A stretch of 61,438 nt of DNA. Origin: DASUFP01 sp036274495 (GTDB lineage: Bacteria; Bacteroidota; Bacteroidia; AKYH767-A; OLB10). Position 1 is the stretch's first letter. The number at the start of each line of letters is the position of its first letter. The notes under the pieces are model-generated. The model was not told the DNA's origin, did not search any database, and was given only the letters and a program-made list of their open reading frames with translations. The DNA is taken from positions 1-61,438 of the forward strand of contig DASUFP010000125.1 of the NCBI GenBank assembly GCA_036274495.1, read 5' to 3'. The position numbers were made by a program, and so were the translations under genes. This document shows positions 17,708-27,093 of the stretch, piece by piece.

Positions 17708-19501
17708 TCAGGGGTGGTAAAAGCTGTAAATTCTTAACGCTTTATCTTTTCCAACAGCCTCTTCCAGTTCTTCGGCTGATGCCTCCTTTACTTTTTTTAC
17801 AGATTTAAATTTGCGCAATAGCGCCGTTGTAGTTGCTTCGCCTACTCCCGGTATTTCCCCAAGCTCGGTACCGGTTAATGCTTTTGTTCTTCTTTTTCGG
17901 TGATGGGTAATCCCGAATCGGTGCACTTCGTCACGTATGTGCTGAAGCACCTTGAGTGTTTCACCCTTTTTATCAAGATACAACGGAACCGAATCGTTTG
18001 GATAATAGATTTCCTCCAGCTTTTTTGCGATACCAATAACGGTTACCTTACCGTATAAATCCAATTCCTTTAATGCCGTAACAGCGGCACTTAACTGGCC
18101 TTTTCCGCCATCAATAACAATAAGCTGGGGCATTTCACCTCCCTCCTCTTTCAATCGTCCGTACCTGCGGCTGATCACCTCCCGCATGGTTGCAAAATCA
18201 TCGGGGCCTTCAACTGTTTTTACATTGTAATGCCTGTATTCGCTTTTTGCCGGACGCGCATCAATAAATACACTCATGGCCGAAACGGGAAAGGCACCCT
18301 GTATATTTGAATTGTCAAAACATTCTATTCTTACCGGTAAATCAATCATTCTGAGATCCGTTTTCATTTGCGTTAAAATACGCGTTGTTTTTATGGTAGG
18401 ATCCAGTTTTTCAATCCGCGATTCCTGTTCTCTTATGTAGTACATCAGGTTCTTCTCGGATAAGTTTAAGAGGTGTTTTTTATCACCGATTTTAGGAATA
18501 ATAAAATTCACACCCGGAAGCGTAAGTTCAGGAATTACATTTACAAGCACTTCCGCAGCATTGCTGTTAAAACGGGTCCGAATCTCATTTATGGCAATAG
18601 CCAGCAACTCTTCAGGCGATTCATCCAGTTTTTTCTTCAATTCAACAGTGTGTACCTGAACAATAGCGCCATTCATCACTTTCAGAAAATTGACGTAGGC
18701 CATGCCGGGTTTGTCAACGATAGAAAAAACCTCAACATTATGGATGGAGGCATTTACAACAACCGATTTGCTTTTATAATTCTCGAGAACCTGAAGTTTT
18801 TCTTTTACCTGCTGTGCCTCCTCATACCGTAAGGCTGTGGCATGTTCCTTCATAAGCGAAGTCAGAAAGGCAATAACGGTATTAATGTTTCCTTTCAGAA
18901 TCTCCTTTATTTGCCTGATGCTGTCATTATAATCCTCCTCTGACTGGAATCCTTCACATGGTCCTTTGCAGTTTCCTACATGGTATTCGAGACATACCCT
19001 GAATTTTTTCTTTTCAATATTTTCCTCAGATAACACCAGATTGCAATTTCTCAGCTTATACAGTTGTCCCACCAGCTCCAGCAGAGTATTAACCATTCGT
19101 CCCGAAGCGTAAGGTCCAAAATAGGTTGAGCCGTCTCTGATAAACCTTCGTGTTGAAAATACCCTGGGGAACCTTTCTTTTTTGATGCAAATCCATGGGT
19201 ACGTTTTATCATCCTTCAGCATCACATTGTAACGTGGCTGATGCTTTTTTATCAGACTGTTTTCAAGCAGCAGGGCATCGTGTTCGGTTTCGACCACAAT
19301 AAAGCGGATGTCGGCAATGTTCTTGACAAGCATAGCGGTTTTACCGTAATTCGACTGCTCGCCCGTAAAATAGCTGGAGACTCTTTTCTTAAGACTTTTA
19401 GCCTTACCGATGTAAATAATTTTATCGTGCTTATCAAAATATTGATATACTCCCGGGGTGTCGGGCAGTGTACTCACGATTTGTTTAATGGTCTCCTTCA
19501 C
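17708..19501 (-). CDS. uvrC: Excinuclease ABC subunit UvrC
   Basis: Dual-incision nuclease of nucleotide excision repair, 597 residues. Domains in order: GIY-YIG nuclease at about 12-95 (PDTPGVYQYF, IIYIGKAKSLKKRVSSYF), a Cys cluster near 155-180 (CNLVL, CLEYHVGNCKGPCEGF), UVR helix near 205-240, RNase-H-like endonuclease (IECFDNSNIQG, VIDGGKGQLSAA, HRFGITHHRKRR) and a C-terminal helix-hairpin-helix (LGEIPGVGEATTTALLRKF). The start is GTG at 19501, which places the GIY-YIG domain at the normal distance. uvrA and uvrB are not in the window. Confidence 0.95.
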   Translation of the reverse strand: MKETIKQIVSTLPDTPGVYQYFDKHDKIIYIGKAKSLKKRVSSYFTGEQSNYGKTAMLVKNIADIRFIVVETEHDALLLENSLIKKHQPRYNVMLKDDKTYPWICIKKERFPRVFSTRRFIRDGSTYFGPYASGRMVNTLLELVGQLYKLRNCNLVLSEENIEKKKFRVCLEYHVGNCKGPCEGFQSEEDYNDSIRQIKEILKGNINTVIAFLTSLMKEHATALRYEEAQQVKEKLQVLENYKSKSVVVNASIHNVEVFSIVDKPGMAYVNFLKVMNGAIVQVHTVELKKKLDESPEELLAIAINEIRTRFNSNAAEVLVNVIPELTLPGVNFIIPKIGDKKHLLNLSEKNLMYYIREQESRIEKLDPTIKTTRILTQMKTDLRMIDLPVRIECFDNSNIQGAFPVSAMSVFIDARPAKSEYRHYNVKTVEGPDDFATMREVISRRYGRLKEEGGEMPQLIVIDGGKGQLSAAVTALKELDLYGKVTVIGIAKKLEEIYYPNDSVPLYLDKKGETLKVLQHIRDEVHRFGITHHRKRRTKALTGTELGEIPGVGEATTTALLRKFKSVKKVKEASAEELEEAVGKDKALRIYSFYHP

Positions 19502-19561
19502 CTCTTGAAAAAGTTAAAATGAAATTTTTTTCAGGAAATCCATTACGTTCAAATTGATCGG

Positions 19562-20506
19562 CTATTTAAAACGATTAAAAAACTCATTGAAATATCCGCC
19601 CTGAAATTTCATAAATGCCTGAAACTTTTTAATAAAATTTTTCAAAGCACCGGGACGGTATGCCGGTTGGTTAACCGGTCGGGAACCGATTTCGGTGCCT
19701 CTCTGCAGTATTTTGGAAGTAAAAGCACCTGAGGTTATTCCCCATTTAAGAAAAAACAAATAGGCCCCGTCGTTTACCTTAACCCTGCCGGTTGTCTTTG
19801 AGCCAAAATGATAAACCCGGGAGTGCCCCAACCCCTTGAATACCCTTACGCCCGCGAGCCAAAGCTTCATAGATAAATCGGGGTCAGAATACATGCCCGG
19901 CGAAAACTCAATACTATACCCTCCTGCAAGGTCCCACAAATCCCTGTGTAAAATATTTGGCGGCCAGGTAGCACCCAGCCAATCGTTTTTGACTAACGCC
20001 GTATTTGATTTCAGCAATGCATCTTCGCGAAAACTGCTTACCGAATCGCCATAATCACCCACTATCACACAAGTGTTTCCGGTGTCCTTCGGCTCAATCA
20101 TGGTGCCGCTCAGGAAAAAATAGTTGTGACCGATTTTTTTAATTTCTTCTAAAAAAACCCTGTCCCATTCCGGCATCAGATACATATCGTCGTTCAAATA
20201 AACAATGTATTCTGTTTTTACCAGAGATCGTGCAAAATTCAAGGCAAAACAGATTCCGGTGTTAACCTTACACAAAACAGCGTCGACATCAGCAACACCT
20301 TTAACCCATTCAGCGGTCCCGTCGATACCCTCATTTACAATTATGATTACCTGGTGGTTGTATGTTGAATTTAACCTGATGCTTTTCAGCAGCAGATGCA
20401 GGTGTTCCAGATTGTTGTAAGTAGGAATAAGTACCGAAAAGGTATACGAATCCGGATTACCGGTTTTAATTACCGGCACAAAAAAGGAGGTCGAATGGTC
20501 AGTCAT
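19562..20506 (-). CDS. Family 2 glycosyltransferase (GT-A fold)
   Basis: A 314-residue GT2 enzyme. It has the nucleotide-binding opening FSVLIPTYNNLEHLHLLLKS, the metal-binding acidic motif YLNDDMYLMP, and a later GMYSDPDLSMKLWLAGVRV that fits the catalytic-base region. No membrane segment is evident, so it probably works at the cytoplasmic face on a lipid- or core-linked sugar. Donor and acceptor are unknown. Its start overlaps the stop of the upstream glycosyltransferase gene by 8 bases (ATGACTGA), so the two are one operon and likely one pathway, plausibly LPS core or O-chain. Confidence 0.85.
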   Translation of the reverse strand: MTDHSTSFFVPVIKTGNPDSYTFSVLIPTYNNLEHLHLLLKSIRLNSTYNHQVIIIVNEGIDGTAEWVKGVADVDAVLCKVNTGICFALNFARSLVKTEYIVYLNDDMYLMPEWDRVFLEEIKKIGHNYFFLSGTMIEPKDTGNTCVIVGDYGDSVSSFREDALLKSNTALVKNDWLGATWPPNILHRDLWDLAGGYSIEFSPGMYSDPDLSMKLWLAGVRVFKGLGHSRVYHFGSKTTGRVKVNDGAYLFFLKWGITSGAFTSKILQRGTEIGSRPVNQPAYRPGALKNFIKKFQAFMKFQGGYFNEFFNRFK

Positions 20507-21281
20507 GTTTCCCGTTGTTCACCGCTGCCGGTTTGTTATGAAGGAGTATATACAATCTGCTGTACTTAAGAAATACTTCCCATGCACTTATTCCGCATAT
20601 TACCAACCCATAAATACCATCCAGCACACCGAGGTTCAGGAAGTATACTCTTAAAAACCGTGCGAGCGCTTTTGCAGGAATCATCAGCATGGTGATTTTT
20701 TTCCCTGATTCAAACATTGCCGCCGCGGCAAGAGTGCTGTATTTATCGGACTTTAACAGGTGCTCTCTGATGGTATAATAGCTGTAATGATGCAAATCGC
20801 CATCAAGCGTTACCATTTCAACATGTTCCGAAAACTGCAGTTGTTCATGAATGGTTCCTGTCCATATAACCTGCCGCCGGTCAAACATTCTTATTTTCAT
20901 ATCAGGATACCAGCCACTGTGATTTATCCATTTACCGCAGTAAAAACTGCGGCGCTTAAACCGGGCGGTTATAAGTTTACCCTGTTCTTTGCATTTCAAA
21001 ATGGAATTTTTAAGCTCATCGGACAACGCTTCATCTGCGTCCATCGATAAAATCCAGTCGCCGGAAGCAAGCGCATTTGCAAAATTTTTAGTACTCGCAA
21101 AACCCTTCCAGTCTGTCTGAAAGAATGTGACACCAAACGCTTTGCAAATTTCCGGAGTCCTGTCAGATGAGAATGAATCGACCACAACAATTTCGTCAGC
21201 CACACCCACGAGTGACCTGAGGCACCGCTCAATATTCCGCTCCTCATTAAAAGTGATTATTACTGCAGAAAGTTGCATCAT
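20499..21281 (-). CDS. Family 2 glycosyltransferase, WaaE/KdtX-like
   Basis: 260 residues. The N-terminal half is a GT-A fold (LSAVIITFNEERNIERCLRS, EIVVVDSFSSDRT, the DxD region LSMDADEALS). The second half carries the WaaE-type segment FYCGKWINHSGWYPDMKIRM followed by IHEQLQF and YSYYTIREHLLKSDKYS, as in LPS core beta-glucosyltransferases of this subgroup. A C-terminal hydrophobic stretch (FLNLGVLDGIYGLVICGISA) suggests membrane association. It is translationally coupled to the downstream GT2 gene. The exact sugar is not predictable. Confidence 0.85.
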   Translation of the reverse strand: MMQLSAVIITFNEERNIERCLRSLVGVADEIVVVDSFSSDRTPEICKAFGVTFFQTDWKGFASTKNFANALASGDWILSMDADEALSDELKNSILKCKEQGKLITARFKRRSFYCGKWINHSGWYPDMKIRMFDRRQVIWTGTIHEQLQFSEHVEMVTLDGDLHHYSYYTIREHLLKSDKYSTLAAAAMFESGKKITMLMIPAKALARFLRVYFLNLGVLDGIYGLVICGISAWEVFLKYSRLYILLHNKPAAVNNGKHD

Positions 21282-21411
21282 ACAGGCCGGCGCAGGCGTT
21301 TGAAGAAATAATTCAGCAGGAATGTCTTTTCACGCTCTAAAGCGCAAAATAAAAAAAAAGAACGGAGAATCCCTGATCTGTTGAACATAGCCTGTTTTAA
21401 CGGTTAAAACT

Positions 21412-21419
21412 TACCTTTA
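21412..21419 (+). promoter_or_regulatory. Near-consensus -7 box for the DinB-like gene
   Basis: TACCTTTA has one mismatch to TAnnTTTG and lies 15 bases before the ATG at 21435, in the divergent region with the glycosyltransferases. Confidence 0.3.
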
Positions 21420-21434
21420 TGCAAAATTACAACG

Positions 21435-21881
21435 ATGGACCCTCAAAACCTTGCACGGCTGTTTGCCCGTGATATTTCGAAGCTCCGGGATGAAATAAAT
21501 GCATATGCTTCCGATGCTGCGCTGTGGCAGCCGTCAGCCGGCATTACCAATACCGGTGGCACGCTGTCGCTTCATTTGTGCGGAAACCTCAGACATTTTA
21601 TAGGGCATGTGCTGGGCGGCACCGGATATGTTCGCGACAGGGACAAGGAATTCTCGACTCGTGATGTAACAAAAAAGGAATTGACAGCCATCGTTGATCA
21701 AACCGCTGCAGAAGTACAATCTGCCCTTTCCGGTTTTTCCGAAAACCGTATGCAGGAACAGTTTCCAAAAGATATTGGGGGCACCGTCTCAACTACCGAA
21801 TATGCACTGCTCCATCTTTTTGGTCATTTCAGCTATCATTTAGGTCAGATAAACTACCACAGAAGAATGACCTCGAAATAA
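21435..21881 (+). CDS. DinB-family (DUF1572-like) putative metal-dependent protein
   Basis: A 148-residue four-helix protein of the DinB/YfiT superfamily. His residues that could form the family's metal site are visible in LSLHLCGNLRHFIGH and in the C-terminal LHLFGHFSYHLGQINYH. Some relatives are bacillithiol or other thiol transferases, but the substrate here is unknown. The downstream meaB gene starts 32 bases later on the same strand, so they may share a transcript, without a known functional tie. Confidence 0.8.
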   Translation: MDPQNLARLFARDISKLRDEINAYASDAALWQPSAGITNTGGTLSLHLCGNLRHFIGHVLGGTGYVRDRDKEFSTRDVTKKELTAIVDQTAAEVQSALSGFSENRMQEQFPKDIGGTVSTTEYALLHLFGHFSYHLGQINYHRRMTSK

Positions 21882-21913
21882 ACCGGTCTGCACTTTGGCT
21901 TACATTTACATTT

Positions 21914-22843
21914 ATGAATAATCCGGAAACCGAAATCCTGCTCAAGGCTGCCTTATCGGGCGACACACGTGCCCTGGCAAGATGTATTTCGATTGTTGAA
22001 AATGACTCACCCGGCTCCGACCAGATACTTGAATTACTGCCACCACGTAAAGCCTCCTCATTTGTTATAGGTGTCACCGGCCCTCCCGGAGCGGGCAAAA
22101 GTTCTCTTGTTAATGCCCTCACCAATGAATTGCTCAGGAGCAATCCCGATAACAGAATCGCCATTCTTGCTGTTGACCCTACATCACCTTTCACACATGG
22201 TTCCATTTTAGGTGACCGGTTAAGAATGGCCGACCATTTTAATAATCCCAACGTTTATATCAGATCTATTGCAACCAGAGGTAACCTGGGCGGACTTTCG
22301 CTGCGGACTCCTGAGATTACCGACCTGTTGCTCGCAGGTAATTTTACGCATATCCTTATCGAAACCGTTGGCGTTGGACAAAGCGAACTTGAAATTGCCG
22401 CGCTGGCCGATACCACCCTTGTTGTGTTTGTCCCTGAATCGGGCGATGAAGTGCAAACTATCAAATCAGGAATTATGGAAATTGGTGATCTGTTTGTCGT
22501 AAACAAATCTGATCGTCCGGGTGCCGAAAAACTGGCTAAATCAATTACCACCACACTGCACGAACGTCCTCATACATCGTGGCAGCCGCCTGTACTTCTT
22601 ACTTCGGCAATAAACCATTCCGGAATCGACAAACTGGTTCAGGCAATTATTGCACACCATGCCGCCGGAAACAGCCACCTGCATAACGCCGATTTACTGA
22701 TTGAAAAAGGCATGCGGCTGTTACAGCACCGGCTGATGAAAAAAGCCGATACGTCAACTTTTCGTTCGGCACTTAAAAATGCTGCAGATAAACCTGATTT
22801 TAATATTTACCGCTTTGTAAAATCATACTCCGAAAAACATTGA
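21914..22843 (+). CDS. meaB: Methylmalonyl-CoA mutase-associated GTPase MeaB
   Basis: A 309-residue G3E-family GTPase (ArgK/MeaB) that loads and protects adenosylcobalamin in methylmalonyl-CoA mutase. Visible: Walker A GPPGAGKSS at 56-64, VDPTSPFTHGSILGDRLRM, the switch region IRSIATRGNLGGLS, ETVGVGQSE and the guanine motif VVNKSD. The N-terminal helical arm and length are typical. The mutase genes are not in the window. It is convergent with the TPR gene; a 7-bp hairpin lies between. Confidence 0.93.
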   Translation: MNNPETEILLKAALSGDTRALARCISIVENDSPGSDQILELLPPRKASSFVIGVTGPPGAGKSSLVNALTNELLRSNPDNRIAILAVDPTSPFTHGSILGDRLRMADHFNNPNVYIRSIATRGNLGGLSLRTPEITDLLLAGNFTHILIETVGVGQSELEIAALADTTLVVFVPESGDEVQTIKSGIMEIGDLFVVNKSDRPGAEKLAKSITTTLHERPHTSWQPPVLLTSAINHSGIDKLVQAIIAHHAAGNSHLHNADLLIEKGMRLLQHRLMKKADTSTFRSALKNAADKPDFNIYRFVKSYSEKH

Positions 22844-22859
22844 GGAGAAGATGAGCATA

Positions 22860-22878
22860 GTGATTCAGCGAGAATCAC
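22860..22878. terminator. Hairpin between convergent meaB and TPR genes
   Basis: GTGATTC-agcga-GAATCAC is a perfect 7-bp stem with a 5-base loop in the 51-base convergent gap. No U-run follows on either strand, so an intrinsic terminator is only possible. Confidence 0.3.
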
Positions 22879-22894
22879 AATCATTAAAAAAGTT

Positions 22895-23401
22895 TTATTC
22901 CCGGTACCTGCGTTTTACTTCGCAGCGATGAATGCCTTTTTCGCATGCGGTAATTGTTTCATCCGAGAAAGAAGCCATAATAGCCTTCTTGTAAGTTTCA
23001 GCTGCCTCTTCCAGTCTGCCCTGACTTTCTCTGAACAATGCGCTTTGGTATAATGCCTGATCCAGGTCGCGGCCGGCAACTCCAAGTGCCTTGTTGATCA
23101 TCGCATTTGCTTCTGCAAAGCGTTGTTTGTCAATAAGTAGAGATGTATAAGCGATATACGCGGAAGCTATTCCGGGATCTGTCTCGATTGCCTTTTTAAA
23201 ACAGTTTTCAGCCGTAACAGCATCTGAAAACTGAATCTGCAGTAATTCACCAAGAGCTACCCATGCCGGGGCATGGTCAGGATACCGTTCGGTTACCTGC
23301 GAAAAAGCCTCGGCGGCAGCGGCATAATCACCTGCCTCCCGCTTTTTTCTTGCTTCAGCAAAAAGCCTGTCTCTCTCCTGTATTTTGATTGCAGTTCCCA
23401 T
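22895..23401 (-). CDS. Tetratricopeptide-repeat protein
   Basis: 168 residues, nearly all TPR helices: repeats begin near residues 18 (REAGDYAAAAEAFSQVTERY), 52, 88 and 122 (RLEEAAETYKKAIM), with the usual A-x-x-x-Y-P spacing. No signal peptide, so probably a cytoplasmic scaffold. It follows the O-antigen-ligase-like gene on the same strand after 72 bases. TPR domains are often fused to or found beside Wzy/WaaL-type ligases, but a link here is only inferred. Confidence 0.8.
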   Translation of the reverse strand: MGTAIKIQERDRLFAEARKKREAGDYAAAAEAFSQVTERYPDHAPAWVALGELLQIQFSDAVTAENCFKKAIETDPGIASAYIAYTSLLIDKQRFAEANAMINKALGVAGRDLDQALYQSALFRESQGRLEEAAETYKKAIMASFSDETITACEKGIHRCEVKRRYRE

Positions 23402-23473
23402 AGGGTACGACCCGTTGCCTGTGACCGTATGGCCGAAGGTACAATCCCGGGACGAACATAAGGTAGCCTGCCG

Positions 23474-25072
23474 TTAACCCAAAGGCCCGACATTTCCGTT
23501 ACAAGTCCTTTTTTGAGGGTTAACGAACAAAAACAGACAGTAAAAAACCGTGAAAAAGGTAACACCGGCTTGTGTTTCGAGGGTGTCTTCGGTGAGCATA
23601 GAAAGCATGGCTATCAGCCAGAAAGCGAGAAACAATGTATCCTTCTGTCGCATCTGGTGACGCAGGACCAGAATAAGCATTAAAACAAAAAACAATAAGG
23701 CCGGAATACCGAAGGCAACCGCAATGCTCAGATACTGGTTATGTGCCCGTAAGCGCCAGTGTTCCGACAGCACTGTATGATCTTTGATATATTGTTGATG
23801 ATAGGCCTCAGGCAAGTCGCCCGTTCCCACCCCGGCCCATGGGTGATCACGAATAATATGTAAAGCCGTTTTCCAGTACACCCACCTCATAGTGAGCGAA
23901 TGCCCGCTGGGGTCGCCGCCTGCCCTGTAATGTTCTATTTCCCAGATTACCTGATGCACTCTGCCGTAGACACTTGACCTGGCCTTGTAGTGCATGTTTG
24001 CGACACCTTTTTCTATTGCCGAAATATCATCCCCGTTCAATGCCCATACACCTGCCGAATCCTTACGCAGGTCCTTTGAAGACAGGTAACGGATAAGGGT
24101 AAACCTCAAATCCTGCCCCCTGCTGTCTTTTCCGGAATAGGCAAAACTGCTGCGTTTATTCCACTGTTGCTGAAGTTCCTTTTCGCAGACATAAATCCAG
24201 ATACAGTGACCGTTTTCATAATCACGGAGTTCGGGATAGTGTTGGTATTTGTTACCCGAAGGAGTGTAGGACTCCAAAGTGGCAAAATTTACTGTGTCGT
24301 GATGACGAAACGATTCCCAAACCGAATTAACATAAACGGCTGAACCAAGAGGGAGCATCACCGAAAAGGCAATCAGTATCGATTTCCACCATTTGTTTTC
24401 AAGTTGTATGGACCGCCTGATGCCCAAAACGAACAACACAATTATCAGTATTCCAATCCCGGTAAGCGATTCAAGAATAAATAAAAATGCAAAAAGCAAA
24501 AGTGCCACCGGAACAAGTACCGGAGCAAAACGGTGTTCACCAACTACGAACCATAAACAGGCTATAAGACTTAAACAAATGAGTAACGACAACCGGATGT
24601 GTGAAACATAGATTGATATTTCCCTGATATCTGTAATCGGCTTCCCGCCTAATCCCAGCCATTTGAAAAGCCCCAGCAACACGGCAACAGTAGTTCCCGC
24701 GATCATTCCTAATAAAAGCCGGTCGAAATGCTTTTTTTCGAGTTGGGGACCCGTATAAAACAGTACCGGTAAAGCAAGCATCGGTAATTTTATCCTGAGG
24801 TCTTTAAATGCATATGAGAAATCGGTGGTATGTATCAATCCCGCAACATGAATCAGGTAAATCAGCGGCAAGGCGATAAATGGCAGACACCATTTCTGCG
24901 GCACAGCTTTCATTTTGTAACTGCCTGAAAAGAGCCAGCTTCCAAGCATCACAAACTGTGCAACGCTCATGGCAAATTTGGAAAGTGGCAAAGCCGCTAT
25001 AAGCACAAATGTGCCAAAGAAAAAAAGGTCTTGGAACAATTTGTTGTTCCCGGGTCTTGAAAGTGCGGTCAT
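23474..25072 (-). CDS. O-antigen ligase / polymerase family membrane protein (Wzy_C domain)
   Basis: 532 residues with about ten hydrophobic segments and a large periplasmic loop (about 265-410). That loop contains HPWAGVGTGDLPEAYHQQY and then HWRLRAHNQYLSIAVAFG; the paired GxGxG and HNxYL motifs are the WaaL/O-antigen polymerase hallmark. Such proteins join or polymerise lipid-linked glycans in the periplasm. The large central loop (EKELQQQWNKRSSFAYSG region) matches O-antigen ligases seen in Bacteroidota. The two glycosyltransferases at 19562-21281 may feed the same surface glycan, though they are not in the same operon. Confidence 0.83.
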   Translation of the reverse strand: MTALSRPGNNKLFQDLFFFGTFVLIAALPLSKFAMSVAQFVMLGSWLFSGSYKMKAVPQKWCLPFIALPLIYLIHVAGLIHTTDFSYAFKDLRIKLPMLALPVLFYTGPQLEKKHFDRLLLGMIAGTTVAVLLGLFKWLGLGGKPITDIREISIYVSHIRLSLLICLSLIACLWFVVGEHRFAPVLVPVALLLFAFLFILESLTGIGILIIVLFVLGIRRSIQLENKWWKSILIAFSVMLPLGSAVYVNSVWESFRHHDTVNFATLESYTPSGNKYQHYPELRDYENGHCIWIYVCEKELQQQWNKRSSFAYSGKDSRGQDLRFTLIRYLSSKDLRKDSAGVWALNGDDISAIEKGVANMHYKARSSVYGRVHQVIWEIEHYRAGGDPSGHSLTMRWVYWKTALHIIRDHPWAGVGTGDLPEAYHQQYIKDHTVLSEHWRLRAHNQYLSIAVAFGIPALLFFVLMLILVLRHQMRQKDTLFLAFWLIAMLSMLTEDTLETQAGVTFFTVFYCLFLFVNPQKRTCNGNVGPLG

Positions 25073-25077
25073 GGTAT

Positions 25078-25107
25078 AAAAAAAGCAGCAACCGGAGGCT
25101 GCTGCTT
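25078..25107 (-). terminator. Intrinsic terminator after the S41 protease gene
   Basis: Minus strand: AAGCAGCA, 9-base loop, TGCTGCTT, followed by a run of T. Stem of 8 bp, located between the S41 stop (25124) and the start of the ligase gene (25072). It separates the two minus-strand units. Confidence 0.75.
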
Positions 25108-25123
25108 CGTATATGGCTTTCCG

Positions 25124-26803
25124 TTATTTCTTCATCATTTCCGGATTCCGGTTCATGATGGCCGTATAACGGGCTGTATCACGCAACGCCTCAAGCGCTT
25201 TCTTTATTTCCGGATCATAATCAAACGAAGCTTCAACTCTGCCCCTTTGATAATAATAACGTGAAGCAATTTCATCTTGCAGTAATTGACAAATTTCATC
25301 CTTGTGTTTGATGAGATCCGCCTGTTTATCATGAGCAATCTTTTTTTGCAGGGCATCAAACTCCATCTTAACCGAATCAAAATATTCTTCTTTTTCGGCT
25401 GTCTCCTTAAACTGCTCCATTTCCTTTTCGCTTTGTGTGGTATAATCGTATTCTTTAGTACTTAACCACTTCACAAAATCCTGATACTCCTCATCGGTAA
25501 TACGGAAACTTCTGGCGGGTGCAATGGCAGGGTGTTTAATTCTGTATTGTGTCGCGTAATCAAAAATAAGCTGTTTGGTAATCAGGCTTTGCGTTATGTT
25601 GCTCAGGTACTCCGCTTCAACAGGAGCATCGGGTGCAACCCCGCCGCCATCGTATACAATCCTTCCCGATTTGGTTTTAAACTCACTTATGAGTGAGTCG
25701 GGGACTTTGCCCACACTGCCGTCTTCGTTGCGGTGCGAATAGTCGAGTGCCTGAATACAACGGCCACTGGGAATATAATATTTGGCGGTTGTTACCTTAA
25801 GCTGCGAATTATACGTTAGCGGTCTGGTGGTTTGAACCAGCCCTTTTCCAAATGTACGCTGACCAACTATAATTCCTCTGTCAAGATCCTGTATACTTCC
25901 TGAAACAATTTCGGATGCGGATGCCGAACCGCTGTTGACCAATACAGCAAGCGGAATATCACTGTCGATTGGAGCATTAAGTGCCTTATACGATTTATCC
26001 CACTCTTTTACTTTGCCTTTGGTGGTTACAACTTCGGTTCCCTTATCAACGAAGATGTTGGTGATATTCACCGCCTCATTGAGTAGTCCACCGGGGTTAC
26101 CGCGTAAATCAAGAATCAATGATTTTACATTGTGTTTTGATTTAAGATCAAGCAATGCGTTTTTAACTTCGTTGCCGGCGTTATCGGTAAAACCTGTCAG
26201 GCGGATATATCCGATTGAACTGTCGAGCATACCAAAATAAGGAACGCTGTTAATTTTTATTTCTTCACGAACAACCGATTTTTCAATAAGGTCTTTTTCA
26301 CCTTCACGACGCACTTTAATTTGCACCGGAGTTCCGGGCTGGCCCTTCAGAATTTTACTGATTTCGTCGTATTTTTTTCCTTTAATCGACTTTCCATCAA
26401 TCTCAACTATAACATCGCCTGCAATAAGTCCGGATTTTTGTGCAGGGTAATTTTCATACGGATCTGTTATCACCACCTCATCATTTCGCTGACCAATCAG
26501 TGCTCCAATTCCGCCATACTGTCCTGTCGTCATAAACCTGTAATCTTCAATTTCAGATTCAGGAATATAGTTGGTATAGGGATCGAGTGATTCAAGCATG
26601 TTATCGATGCCTTTTTTCATCAGATCACCCGGCTTCACCTCATCAACATAATAGATGTTCAGTTCCCTGAATAGCGTGGTAAAAATGTCGAGGTTTCTGG
26701 AAATCTCGAAATAGTCATCGGTAAAACTAAATGCAAATACACCTGCCGCCACTACTGAAAGTGCCAGCGCCCAGTTGCGAATTTTTTTGAAGTACTTTTT
26801 CAT
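25124..26803 (-). CDS. S41 family C-terminal processing peptidase
   Basis: 559 residues. An N-terminal membrane anchor or signal (WALALSVVAAGVFAFSF) precedes the tail-specific protease fold: PDZ domain at about 90-175 (GQYGGIGALIG, PAQKSGLIAGDVIVEIDGK) and the catalytic core with Ser295 in SGSASASEI and Lys320 in RTFGKGLVQT, the Ser/Lys dyad of CtpA/Prc. The C-terminal third is charged and helical. Such enzymes trim or degrade periplasmic proteins. The gene is the last of the hemD-rnpA-yidD-S41 group, an order often seen in Bacteroidota, 59 bases after yidD. Confidence 0.92.
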   Translation of the reverse strand: MKKYFKKIRNWALALSVVAAGVFAFSFTDDYFEISRNLDIFTTLFRELNIYYVDEVKPGDLMKKGIDNMLESLDPYTNYIPESEIEDYRFMTTGQYGGIGALIGQRNDEVVITDPYENYPAQKSGLIAGDVIVEIDGKSIKGKKYDEISKILKGQPGTPVQIKVRREGEKDLIEKSVVREEIKINSVPYFGMLDSSIGYIRLTGFTDNAGNEVKNALLDLKSKHNVKSLILDLRGNPGGLLNEAVNITNIFVDKGTEVVTTKGKVKEWDKSYKALNAPIDSDIPLAVLVNSGSASASEIVSGSIQDLDRGIIVGQRTFGKGLVQTTRPLTYNSQLKVTTAKYYIPSGRCIQALDYSHRNEDGSVGKVPDSLISEFKTKSGRIVYDGGGVAPDAPVEAEYLSNITQSLITKQLIFDYATQYRIKHPAIAPARSFRITDEEYQDFVKWLSTKEYDYTTQSEKEMEQFKETAEKEEYFDSVKMEFDALQKKIAHDKQADLIKHKDEICQLLQDEIASRYYYQRGRVEASFDYDPEIKKALEALRDTARYTAIMNRNPEMMKK

Positions 26804-26862
26804 TCTGTTGGTATTACCCGATTTGTGTGGTGAGGAATAGTAAAACTCAAAAACGAAAGATA

Positions 26863-27093
26863 TTAAGGAACCGGATCGTGGCCGTGACCACCCCAGGGGT
26901 TGCAGGAGAGCAGCCTTTTAAGTGCCAGCCAGCCGCCTTTAAATGGTCCGTATTTTTTAACTGCCTCAATCCCATATTCGGAACATGTAGGTACGTACCT
27001 GCAAGCGGGCATAAGGTAGGGCGAGATGGCATGTTTATAAAACGTCAGCAGGCCCACCAGCATCATTGAGAGAATCCTGCGTATGAATGCCAT
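26863..27093 (-). CDS. yidD: Membrane protein insertion efficiency factor YidD
   Basis: A 76-residue membrane-associated protein that aids YidC-dependent insertion. The full family signature is visible: YLMPACRYVPTCSEYGIEA, then GGWLALKRLLSCNPWGG and a C-terminal HDPVP, with three conserved Cys. It overlaps the end of rnpA by 59 bases if the ATG at 27093 is used, or by 32 if the internal ATG at 27066 is used. Close linkage with rnpA is usual in bacteria. Confidence 0.92.
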   Translation of the reverse strand: MAFIRRILSMMLVGLLTFYKHAISPYLMPACRYVPTCSEYGIEAVKKYGPFKGGWLALKRLLSCNPWGGHGHDPVP